From Anammoximicrobium sp032229885 (GTDB lineage: Bacteria; Planctomycetota; Planctomycetia; Pirellulales; Pirellulaceae), in assembly GCA_032229885.1 (NCBI GenBank), contig JAVYAJ010000098.1:1-20815 (forward strand): a DNA stretch of 20,815 nucleotides. Reading direction: 5' to 3'. Position numbers and translations under genes: made by a program. How positions within the stretch are numbered: position 1 is the stretch's first letter; each line of letters begins with the position of its first letter. This document shows positions 1-7,220 of the stretch, in pieces. The notes beneath the pieces are model-generated. The model saw only the letters and a program-made list of their open reading frames with translations, was not told where the DNA came from and ran no database searches.

Positions 1-324
1 GCGCGCCCAGGGAGCTTTTTGAGACTCCCCGCCTTGCCCTTGCCGTCCCGTCAGACTTTTCGTACCCGCCGAGGGCCACGGTCGTAGCGGATCCCCCAGG
101 AAAAGCCGGCCCCTCCTTCGGAAAACACGACTTTTCCGACAGACACTAGCTCGAAGTTACGGTCAGATGGGCAGCTACTGCCCGAATCTTGAACTGTCGA
201 TACAATGGCGGGTCGTGTTGGGCGCGGGATGATCTGCCACCCGCGTGGATTTCGACGGGTTTTCGTCGCGGGACGCGTCCGACTGCCGAATAAACTGAGC
301 TCCCTGGGAGATGCGCGTAAACTG
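1..324. other. Leader region upstream of the solute gene cluster
   Basis: I recognise no gene end or RNA gene in this stretch. It holds three small inverted repeats: GGGAG/CTCCC at 10-14 and 25-29, an A/T-armed hairpin at 118-139, and GGGCAG-CTA-CTGCCC at 169-183. A TACAAT hexamer at 201-206 resembles a -10 box but has no acceptable -35 box 16-18 bases upstream, so I do not call a promoter from it. The reading frame of the first gene stays open back to an ATG at 205. The 40 residues this would add are arginine-rich and precede the natural first beta strand of a GT-B fold, so I treat 205-324 as untranslated. Confidence 0.5.
99..139 (+). promoter_or_regulatory. Two mutually exclusive stems in the leader
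   Basis: TCGGAAAA (118-125) pairs perfectly with TTTTCCGA (132-139) around the six-base loop cacgac. GGAAAAG (99-105) can instead pair with CTTTTCC (131-137). Both stems need the same right arm, so only one can form at a time. Such an arrangement can act as an attenuator or RNA switch, but neither stem is followed by a clear T run. Function is inferred, and chance is a real alternative. Confidence 0.3.
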
Positions 325-1863
325 ATGCTGATTGCGATCTTGCACTATCATCTGAACCGCGGCGGCGTGGCCCAGGTGATAGCCAATCATCTCCAAGCGT
401 TGCGGTCGACCGCGGCGCAAAGTGACGACACGCGAGCCCTCGTGCTGCACGGGGGGCGTGGCGAAGGCTGGGCCGAGCACTTGGGAGACCAAACGGGATT
501 GAGCTGTTCGATTCAGAGCGTATCCGGTTTGGACTACGACACCCGATTGTGTGACCATCGTCGTTTGGCGGCCGATTTGACCGAGGTGGTGCGTCGCGCG
601 GGCGGTACACGAGACGACGCGGTGATTCACGTCCACAATCACTCGTTGGGAAAAAACCCAACGCTGCCGCTCGCGCTAGGTGAACTGGCCCGCGAAGGCT
701 GGCCCCTGTTGCTGCAGATTCATGATTTTGCGGAAGATTTCCGCCCGGACAACTATCGGCAAATCGCCGTGGCGTCCGGCGCGGTGCGGCACGACACATA
801 TCCAACGGGCCCGCATGTGCATTACGCCGTACTCAACCAGCGCGATGCGCGCGTCTTGACCAAAGCGGGCCTCGATCCGGCACAGTTGCACGTTTTGCCC
901 AATGCGGTGGGCGAGATCGGCGCCTTGCCCGATCGCCAGACGGTGCGTCGTGAATGGGCTGACCGATTTCAGATTCCTCAACAGCGTCGGATGCTGCTGT
1001 ATCCGGTGCGTGGAATTCGGCGCAAGAACATTGGCGAGGCCCTGCTGTGGTCGCTCGCGGCGGACGAGCACTGGCACGTGGGGCTGACATTGGCGCCGCA
1101 GACGCCGGCTGAATGTCGTTCATACGAACGCTGGAAAGCGACCGCTGCTGAGTTGCGTTTGCGGACCACGTTTGAACTCGGCGGCCCGCGCGGGTTGCCC
1201 TACGCCAGCAACGTGGCGGGCGCAGACCGGATGCTGACCACCAGCCTTGCCGAGGGCTTTGGCTTGGTATTCCTCGAGTCCTGGTTGGGCGGCCGGCCAC
1301 TTGTGGGTCGAGATCTTCCCGAGATCACGGCTGATTTCACCGCCGCCGGGCTGCGGCTGGACGCACTACGCCCCGAGCTGCGTGTTCCTGTTGATTGGAT
1401 CGGAGCGGTCAAGTGGCGGCGCGACTTCGAGGCCGTTTATCGGCGCACGTTGGCACAGTTCGGTCGCGAGCCGCCCGCGGCTGGCGAGCTGGACGCCGCG
1501 TGCGCCGAGCTCACGAAAGATGGGATGATCGACTTTGGCGTTTTGCTGCCGACGCACCAGCAGCGGATCCTTGGACAAGTGTCCGCGAGCCGCCCGCGGC
1601 AGCAGGAATTGCAGGCGATCAACCGCTGGATCGAGACGGCGTTGCGAGCGGATGAAGCGCTGGCGCGGACGGTCGCGCACAATGCGGCTGTCGTGCGTGA
1701 CTGGTATTCGTTAGCCCGCTGTGGAACGCGGCTGCGCGAGCTGTACGGCCGTGTGGCGGCCAGTCCGCAAGGCGGAGGCGTCGGAACGCTGCCTCATGCG
1801 GAACGCATCCTGGACGAGTTTCTGCGCCCGGAGAGATTTCATCCGCTCAGGGTCGAGCCATGA
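325..1863 (+). CDS. GT-B (GT4-like) glycosyltransferase, specificity unknown
   Basis: A 512-residue cytoplasmic glycosyltransferase that probably uses a nucleotide-sugar donor; the acceptor is unknown. The N-terminal strand and glycine loop (MLIAILHYH then NRGGVAQV, residues 1-18) look like a GT4 acceptor domain. The C-terminal donor half has a basic phosphate-binding segment (PVRGIRRKN, 227-235) and the E-x7-E signature in AEGFGLVFLE (E310 and E318). It is about 100 residues longer than a typical GT4 enzyme, with an extra helical C-terminal part. I chose the ATG at 325 because the protein then starts at the first strand; GGGAG lies at 306-310, rather far upstream. The stop overlaps the next start (ATGA, 1860-1863), so the HAD gene is probably translationally coupled. 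By context it may add a sugar to, or make a variant of, the glucosylglycerate-family solute, but the sequence alone does not show this. Confidence 0.8.
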   Translation: MLIAILHYHLNRGGVAQVIANHLQALRSTAAQSDDTRALVLHGGRGEGWAEHLGDQTGLSCSIQSVSGLDYDTRLCDHRRLAADLTEVVRRAGGTRDDAVIHVHNHSLGKNPTLPLALGELAREGWPLLLQIHDFAEDFRPDNYRQIAVASGAVRHDTYPTGPHVHYAVLNQRDARVLTKAGLDPAQLHVLPNAVGEIGALPDRQTVRREWADRFQIPQQRRMLLYPVRGIRRKNIGEALLWSLAADEHWHVGLTLAPQTPAECRSYERWKATAAELRLRTTFELGGPRGLPYASNVAGADRMLTTSLAEGFGLVFLESWLGGRPLVGRDLPEITADFTAAGLRLDALRPELRVPVDWIGAVKWRRDFEAVYRRTLAQFGREPPAAGELDAACAELTKDGMIDFGVLLPTHQQRILGQVSASRPRQQELQAINRWIETALRADEALARTVAHNAAVVRDWYSLARCGTRLRELYGRVAASPQGGGVGTLPHAERILDEFLRPERFHPLRVEP

Positions 1864-2741
1864 CAAACGCCTGGCATGAAATCATTCGCCGCCACAGCCG
1901 CCCACTGCAGCCTCGCGAAACCGACGAAGCGACGCGATTACGCGATTTGACGCCGATCGATGCGGTGCTGTTCGACATTTACGGGACGTTGCTGATCAGC
2001 GACAGCGGCGACATCGGTTCGGACGACATGCCTCGACGTTGTGCGGCGCTGCGGTCCGCGCTGGACACCGTGGGCCTGTCGCTTGGCGTGGCGCCCGAGA
2101 CCGCCCTGGAAACCCAGCGAAGCGAGATCCAGCGGCGCCACCACGAGGCGCGACAGGCCGGCATCGATTATCCCGAGGTCGACATCGTCGCGATCTGGCG
2201 ACGGACGCTCAGTCGCTGGTTCGAGCATGGCTGGTTGCAGACGAATCCCGCGATCGATCCGGCGGCGCTGGCGCTCGAGTTCGAGGTTCGGGCGAACCCC
2301 GTCTGGCCGATGCCCGGACTTGTCGAGACCCTGGGCCGGTTGAACGCGGCGGGAAAGACACTGGGCGTGATCAGCAATGCCCAGGTCTTCACCCCGGAGA
2401 TCTTTCCTGCGCTGACGGGCCATACGCTCGACGAGTTGGGATGTCCGCCGGATCTGCAGATCTACTCGTACCGGCACGGGCACGCCAAACCCGGCCCGCG
2501 GTTGTACGACTTGGCTGCCACGGCGCTGCGTTGCCGCAAGATCTCTGCTGAGCGTGTCCTGTACGTCGGCAACGACATGCGGAACGATGTTGCGCCGGCC
2601 GCCCGATGCGGCTTTCGGACGGCGCTGTTCGCGGGCGATGCGCGCAGCCTGCGGCGTCGCGAAGGCGATCCGTTGTGCGCCGGAATCATCCCCGACGTAG
2701 TTGTCACGAATCTAACTGATCTGGTACACTGCGTCGGCTGA
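1860..2741 (+). CDS. HAD-superfamily hydrolase (phosphatase-like)
   Basis: A 293-residue haloacid-dehalogenase-fold hydrolase with an alpha-helical cap between motifs I and II. Motif I is FDIYGTLL with nucleophile D39; motif II is ISNA with S172; motif III is K210 in HAKPGPRLY; motif IV is VGNDMRND with D239 and D243. The usual general acid/base Asp two residues after the nucleophile is Tyr41, as in L-2-haloacid dehalogenases, whereas most HAD phosphatases have DxD. The four-base overlap with the upstream glycosyltransferase and the solute context favour a sugar-phosphate phosphatase, for example one acting on (mannosyl)glucosyl-3-phosphoglycerate. It does not look like the classic Cof-type mannosyl-3-phosphoglycerate phosphatase. 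An N-terminal extension of about 30 residues precedes the first strand. The fold is secure; the substrate is inferred. Confidence 0.85.
   Translation: MTNAWHEIIRRHSRPLQPRETDEATRLRDLTPIDAVLFDIYGTLLISDSGDIGSDDMPRRCAALRSALDTVGLSLGVAPETALETQRSEIQRRHHEARQAGIDYPEVDIVAIWRRTLSRWFEHGWLQTNPAIDPAALALEFEVRANPVWPMPGLVETLGRLNAAGKTLGVISNAQVFTPEIFPALTGHTLDELGCPPDLQIYSYRHGHAKPGPRLYDLAATALRCRKISAERVLYVGNDMRNDVAPAARCGFRTALFAGDARSLRRREGDPLCAGIIPDVVVTNLTDLVHCVG
2701..2730 (+). promoter_or_regulatory. Candidate sigma70-type promoter inside the end of the HAD gene
   Basis: TTGTCA (2701-2706, five of six matches to TTGACA) is followed after 18 bases by TACACT (2725-2730, four of six matches to TATAAT). TGG directly precedes the -10 box, giving an extended -10 form. 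Transcription would begin near 2737 and leave a leader of about 48 bases carrying a short stem (GGAAC-ggat-GTTCC, 2753-2766) and the strong ribosome binding site of the next gene. It would let the three downstream genes be expressed apart from the first two. Confidence 0.4.
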
Positions 2742-2784
2742 CAACAACGGCGGGAACGGATGTTCCGAACGAAGGAGGATACGC

Positions 2785-4050
2785 ATGGGGCGCCGGATGG
2801 GCTTTGTCTCGACCCGTTTCGCGGGCACGGACGGCGTGTCGCTGGAGAGCGCGAAATGGGCCGAGATGCTCTGGCATTACGAGCACGCGAGCTTCTGGTA
2901 CGCCGGCCGTCTGGATCGCGATCCCAACGCCAGCATGATGGTTCCCGAGGCGTGTTTCGCTCATGCGGACAATGTGTGGATCAATGAACGGGTCTTTGGC
3001 CGTTTCACCCGCTCGCGAGAGGTGACGCGGCGGATCTACGAGCTGGCGGAACATCTCAAGGACACGCTGTACGAATTCGTCCAGCGGTTCGAGATCGAAA
3101 TCCTGATCGTCGAAAATGCGCTGTGCATTCCGATGAACGTGGCGTTGGGCGTCGCCCTGACGCACTTCATCACCGAGACGGGCATCCCCACGATTGCGCA
3201 TCACCACGACTTCTATTGGGAGCGGACGCGATTTTCGGTCAACGGGATCAGCGACATCCTGGATATGGCCTTTCCACCGACTTCGACGGCCATCCAGCAC
3301 GTGACGATCAATACGCTGGCGCAAGAGCAACTGGCGATGCGCAAAGGGGATTCTTCGGTGCTGATCCCCAACGTGCTGGATTTCGAAACGCCGCCGCCCG
3401 AGCCCGACGAATACACGAGCCACTTTCGCGAAGACATCGGTCTGACGTCGGATGACATCCTGTTCCTGCAACCGACTCGGGTCGTTCCGCGAAAAGGGAT
3501 CGAACATTCGATCGGTTTGATGGCGCGATTGAACGATCCGCGCTGCAAACTGGTCGTCTCGCACGAGTCCGGCGACGAAGGCGATGAATATCTGCGCGAG
3601 CTGCGCGAGATGGCTGGCCAGGAAGGGGTGGATCTGCGGTTCGTCCACACTTCGGTTAGCCCGACGCGCTCGATCGACGACGACGGGCGCCGGCACTATA
3701 CGCTGGCCGACGCGTACTCGCAGGCTGATTTCATCACGTATCCCAGCCTGTACGAAGGGTTCGGCAACGCGCTGCTCGAAGCGTTCTACTATCGAAAACC
3801 GATCCTCGTGAATCGTTATTCGATCTTCGTGAGCGATATCGAGCCCAAAGGGTTTCAGACGATCACGATGGACGGCTTTCTGACCCGAGATCTGGTTCAG
3901 CAGGTGCGACGCGTGATCAACGATCCCGATCATCGCCAGGCGATGGTCGACCAGAACTATGAACTGAGCAAGGCTTTCTTCAGCTATGCCGTGCTCAGAA
4001 GGCGGCTGCGCGTCTTGATCACGAACATCACGGGCATGGAGAATCTGTGA
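2785..4050 (+). CDS. GT4 glycosyltransferase, mannosylglucosyl(phospho)glycerate synthase-like
   Basis: A 421-residue GT-B retaining glycosyltransferase. The N-terminal half has the acceptor loop GTDGVS (14-19), the segment IVENALCIPMNVALG (108-122) and HHHDFYWER (139-147), which I associate with the family of MggA/MggS mannosylglucosylglycerate enzymes. The donor half has TRVVPRKG (231-238) for phosphate contacts, E324 and E332 in YEGFGNALLE, and VNRYSIFVSDIEPKGF (342-357). The likely reaction is transfer of mannose from GDP-mannose to glucosyl-3-phosphoglycerate or glucosylglycerate. A strong ribosome binding site (AAGGAGG, 2772-2778), six bases before ATG 2785, decides the start over the ATG at 2797. 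The phosphorylase gene follows after 26 bases and the GpgS-like gene lies one gene further on, supporting a solute role. Donor, and phosphorylated versus free acceptor, cannot be told from the sequence. Confidence 0.8.
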   Translation: MGRRMGFVSTRFAGTDGVSLESAKWAEMLWHYEHASFWYAGRLDRDPNASMMVPEACFAHADNVWINERVFGRFTRSREVTRRIYELAEHLKDTLYEFVQRFEIEILIVENALCIPMNVALGVALTHFITETGIPTIAHHHDFYWERTRFSVNGISDILDMAFPPTSTAIQHVTINTLAQEQLAMRKGDSSVLIPNVLDFETPPPEPDEYTSHFREDIGLTSDDILFLQPTRVVPRKGIEHSIGLMARLNDPRCKLVVSHESGDEGDEYLRELREMAGQEGVDLRFVHTSVSPTRSIDDDGRRHYTLADAYSQADFITYPSLYEGFGNALLEAFYYRKPILVNRYSIFVSDIEPKGFQTITMDGFLTRDLVQQVRRVINDPDHRQAMVDQNYELSKAFFSYAVLRRRLRVLITNITGMENL

Positions 4051-4076
4051 CGCGCGCCCAGACGAAGGGAGTCAGG

Positions 4077-5858
4077 ATGCAGGAGAGCGAACGATTGGAG
4101 GAGCGATTGCGAGCGATCTACGGGCCGGCCGCCGAGGCGTGTGCGTCTCGGCTCGCCGGCTTGGTTGGCGATCTGTCGCGTGGGGCTACGGGCTGCGCGG
4201 ATTCGCGGACCGCGCCCCGGTGGGACCAGCGCGACGCGGTGCTGATTGCCTATGGCGATCACGTCCACGCGCCGGACCGACGCCCGTTGCGCGCTCTCCA
4301 CGAGTTTCTGGCGTTGCACGACCTCGGCTCGCTGTTCAACACCCTGCATCTGCTGCCATTCTTTCCCGCATCGTCGGACGACGGCTTTTCGGTGATCGAC
4401 TATCGGGCGGTGGATCCCGCGTTGGGCGATTGGGACGACATTCACGCGCTCGGGCGAACGATGAGCCTGATGTTCGACCTCGTGCTCAACCATGTCTCGC
4501 AGCGCAGCCGCTGGTTCCAGGCGTATCTGCAAGGCACGGATCCGTATGTCCGCTTCTTTCACGAAGTCGATCCGAGGACCGATCTGTCCGCCGTGGCGCG
4601 GCCTCGCAGCCAACCGCTGCTGACCGAGTTCACCACCAGCCGCGGGCCGCGGCATGTCTGGACCACGTTCAGCGCCGACCAGGTGGATTTGAACTTCGAT
4701 GAACCGCAAGTGCTGCTGGAATTGACCGAGATCCTCGGGCAATACGTGCGACACGGAGCGCGGATCATTCGCTTGGATGCGGTCGCTTACATCGGCAAGC
4801 GGTTGGGGACGGCGTGTATTCACCTGCCCCAAGCACACGCCGTGGTCAAGTTCTTCCGCCAGTTTCTCGCCCTGACAGCGCCTCGCGCGCTGCTGCTGAC
4901 CGAAACCAACGTCCCTCATGCGGAGAACATTCGTTATTTCGGCGACGGCGACGAGGCGCATCTGGTGTACCAGTTCAGCCTGCCGCCGCTGCTGCTGGAC
5001 GCCATGTTGAACGAAGACGCCAGCCCGCTGGTGCGGTGGCTTGCCGCGTTGGCGCCTCCGCCGCCCGGCGCCACGTTCTTCAACTTTACGGCGTCCCATG
5101 ACGGCGTCGGCGTGCGGCCCCTCGAAGGGCTGATTCCCGCTGAACGGCTCGCACGCTTGCTTTCGGCCGTCCGCGCGCGGAACGGCATGGTCAGCACGCG
5201 TCGCGGGCCCGACGGCCGCGACCTGCCGTACGAATTGAACATCACCTATTTCGACGCGTTGGCCGAATCCGGCCAGACCGACCGGAACGTGCGAAAGTTC
5301 CTCGCGACCCAAGCGTTGATGCTGACGTTGCAGGGAATCCCGGCGGTGTATTTCTCGAGTCTGTTCGGGGCGAAGAACGACGTTCAAGGCGCCCAGCGCA
5401 GCGGGCACGCGCGGCGGATCAATCGGCGCAAGTTCGACAGTGACGACTTGACGCAGGCGATGACGCAGCCGAGTTCTCGCCCAGGCGCCGTATGGCGTGG
5501 TTATCGGCGGCTGCTGGCCACGCGACGCCAACAACCCGCGTTTCACCCCGATGGCCCTCAGCAGGTATGGACGGACGCTCCGGCGTGGCTGGTCGCGATC
5601 CAACGCACCAGCCCCGACGGCGGGCAGCGAATCCTGGCGTTGGTCAACGTCAGCGGACAGCGTCAGGCCCGGGCGATTCCCGAGCGTCTGGTTCGAGAAA
5701 CCGGTTCGGGGCCGGTGCGCGACTTGCTCAGCGCGCGTGCCTGGCCTGATCTGCGGCAAGTCGAACTCGAACCCTACGACGCGGTGTGGCTGGAGATCAG
5801 CCCCGGTTCGCCGCTCGGCGCACGGATACGAGCGCCGCGCGAAAAGCAGGCGAACTGA
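4077..5858 (+). CDS. GH13_18 sugar phosphorylase (sucrose / glucosylglycerate phosphorylase-like)
   Basis: A 593-residue TIM-barrel enzyme of the sucrose phosphorylase subfamily. It would cleave an alpha-glucoside with phosphate to give glucose-1-phosphate, or run in reverse. The four GH13 regions are visible: DLVLNHVS (134-141), GARIIRLDAVAY with nucleophile D234, LLLTETN with acid/base E276, and FTASHDGVGVRP (337-348) with H341/D342, the SHDG(I/V)GVRP form typical of this subfamily. I chose ATG 4077 because AAGGGAG (4065-4071) lies five bases upstream; a GTG at 4047 overlapping the previous stop would add ten residues. Next to a GpgS-like gene, glucosylglycerate is a more likely substrate than sucrose, since glucosylglycerate phosphorylases belong to this same subfamily. 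Specificity cannot be proven by eye. Confidence 0.88.
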   Translation: MQESERLEERLRAIYGPAAEACASRLAGLVGDLSRGATGCADSRTAPRWDQRDAVLIAYGDHVHAPDRRPLRALHEFLALHDLGSLFNTLHLLPFFPASSDDGFSVIDYRAVDPALGDWDDIHALGRTMSLMFDLVLNHVSQRSRWFQAYLQGTDPYVRFFHEVDPRTDLSAVARPRSQPLLTEFTTSRGPRHVWTTFSADQVDLNFDEPQVLLELTEILGQYVRHGARIIRLDAVAYIGKRLGTACIHLPQAHAVVKFFRQFLALTAPRALLLTETNVPHAENIRYFGDGDEAHLVYQFSLPPLLLDAMLNEDASPLVRWLAALAPPPPGATFFNFTASHDGVGVRPLEGLIPAERLARLLSAVRARNGMVSTRRGPDGRDLPYELNITYFDALAESGQTDRNVRKFLATQALMLTLQGIPAVYFSSLFGAKNDVQGAQRSGHARRINRRKFDSDDLTQAMTQPSSRPGAVWRGYRRLLATRRQQPAFHPDGPQQVWTDAPAWLVAIQRTSPDGGQRILALVNVSGQRQARAIPERLVRETGSGPVRDLLSARAWPDLRQVELEPYDAVWLEISPGSPLGARIRAPREKQAN

Positions 5859-5901
5859 GCGGGACGTGCCGACTCGTGACCACCGAAAAGGAGACGAACA
5901 G

Positions 5902-7125
5902 ATGACCGATTTCTATCAACATGGACCGATCGCCACCATCCACGATCTGGGCACGATCGAGCGAGACAGGCTCGAGCAAATGCTCGAACGTTTCGCGGTC
6001 AACTGCCGCGTCGGGCTGGTGTTGCCCGTCACCGCGGACGATCTGCGGGCGGCGCCGTTTGATCGGATCCTCGACGAATTGACCGAAGTCCGCTTTGTCC
6101 AGCAGATCGTCGTCGCGCTGGGGGTCGCGCCGACGGTGGAGGATTTTCGCGAGGCTGTCGCCAAAGTTCGCAAGTTGGGCGACCGCGCGTGCGTGCTGTG
6201 GACCGACGGGCCGCGCGTCCAGCAGTTGTACCAGCGGCTGATCGAGGCCGGCCTGCGCGTGTCGACGCCCGGCAAAGGCCGCTCGGTATGGACGGCGTTC
6301 GGGTATCTGATGGCGGATCCGCGTCTGGAGATCTTTGCGCTGCACGACTGCGACATCGTCACGTATGATCGCGAGCTGTTGGCCCGCCTGTGCCTGCCGC
6401 TGGTGCACCCCAGCCTGGATTTCGAGTTCTGCAAAGCCTACTACGCACGGGTCGCGGACCGGATGCACGGCCGTGCGGTTCGTCTGCTGGTATATCCACT
6501 GGTGGAAGCTTTGATCGTCCTGTTGGGATGCGAGCGGTTCTTGGTCTACTTGCGCAGTTTTCGTTATCCATTGTCCGGCGAGTTCGCGGTGACCGCGGGG
6601 TTGGCCAGATCGAACCGCATCCCCAGCGATTGGGGATTGGAGGTCGGCACATTGGCCGAGGTGTATCGCAACACATCGCTGAAACGGATCTGCCAAGTGG
6701 ACCTTTGTCGGCAATACGAGCACAAGCATCAGACTTTATCGCTGGACGATCCCAGCAAAGGCTTGATGAAGATGGCGGCGGACATCCTTACGAGCATCTT
6801 TCGCACGTTGGCCAGCATGGGCATCACGCTGGGCGCCGAACACTTTGTCACGTTGCGTTCGGCCTATCTTCGAGCGGCGCAGGATGCAATTCGCCACTAT
6901 CACGCCGACGCGCTGATGAACGGCTTGAGCTTCGATCGGCACGACGAAGAGCAGGCGGTCGAAGGCTTTGCGCGGCAGATCGCCGTGGCGGCGGACGCTT
7001 TTCAGCGCGAGCCGGGCGGAGGCGAAGCCATTCCCAATTGGACGCGGGTCCTCTCGGCTTTTCCCGATTGCCCGCAGCAACTGCGACAAGCCGCCGAACA
7101 GGATCTGCGCGAACTGCGAGCGTGA
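5902..7125 (+). CDS. gpgS: GT81-type glucosyl-3-phosphoglycerate synthase-like
   Basis: A 407-residue GT-A enzyme expected to transfer glucose from an NDP-glucose to 3-phosphoglycerate, the committed step to glucosylglycerate-type compatible solutes. Features seen are the GKG nucleotide loop (124-126), the metal-binding DxD as D149-C-D151 (HDCDIVTY), the segment CKAYYARV (177-184) and YPLSGEFAV, matching the PL(A/S)GE motif of the GpgS family. A histidine-rich segment (YEHKH) follows the conserved QVDL. ATG 5902 is chosen because AAAAGGAG (5886-5893) lies eight bases upstream; the in-frame opening back to 5497 is overlap with the phosphorylase gene. The gap to the phosphorylase is 43 bases, so it is probably the last gene of the operon. 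A mannosyl-3-phosphoglycerate synthase is a less likely alternative. Confidence 0.75.
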   Translation: MTDFYQHGPIATIHDLGTIERDRLEQMLERFAVNCRVGLVLPVTADDLRAAPFDRILDELTEVRFVQQIVVALGVAPTVEDFREAVAKVRKLGDRACVLWTDGPRVQQLYQRLIEAGLRVSTPGKGRSVWTAFGYLMADPRLEIFALHDCDIVTYDRELLARLCLPLVHPSLDFEFCKAYYARVADRMHGRAVRLLVYPLVEALIVLLGCERFLVYLRSFRYPLSGEFAVTAGLARSNRIPSDWGLEVGTLAEVYRNTSLKRICQVDLCRQYEHKHQTLSLDDPSKGLMKMAADILTSIFRTLASMGITLGAEHFVTLRSAYLRAAQDAIRHYHADALMNGLSFDRHDEEQAVEGFARQIAVAADAFQREPGGGEAIPNWTRVLSAFPDCPQQLRQAAEQDLRELRA

Positions 7126-7175
7126 CGGCCGCAACCGCATCGTTGGTTCGGGCTCGGATCTGCCGCCGCCGACGC

Positions 7176-7194
7176 GGGACGCGCCCAGCGTCCC
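7176..7194. terminator. Hairpin between convergent genes
   Basis: GGGACGC (7176-7182) and GCGTCCC (7188-7194) form a perfect seven-base-pair stem around the loop gccca. It lies in the 95-base gap between the convergent gpgS-like and SecA-like genes, where a bidirectional terminator is expected. A second stem, GCACG/CGTGC (7196-7200 and 7211-7215), follows directly. There is no T run, so intrinsic termination is not assured. Confidence 0.45.
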
Positions 7195-7220
7195 AGCACG
7201 CACAACCCGGCGTGCCGCGA

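Noticed and set aside
201..206. TACAAT as a -10 box before the solute cluster
   Set aside because: No acceptable -35 box lies 16-18 bases upstream, and TTGAAC at 189-194 is only six bases away.
205..324. N-terminal extension of the first glycosyltransferase from an ATG at 205
   Set aside because: The added 40 residues are arginine-rich and unlike any fold, and the protein begins naturally at MLIAILHYH (ATG 325).
3984..5759. Long open frame on the minus strand opposite the phosphorylase gene
   Set aside because: It is a GC-rich codon shadow: the plus strand carries all four GH13 motifs, while the antisense product is Arg/Gln-rich and has no recognisable domain. The same applies to 2704-3933 and 13051-13986 (-) and to 7746-8879 and 18187-19500 (+).
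5497..5901. Long in-frame extension upstream of the gpgS-like gene
   Set aside because: It lies inside the phosphorylase coding sequence in another frame; a good ribosome binding site marks the ATG at 5902.
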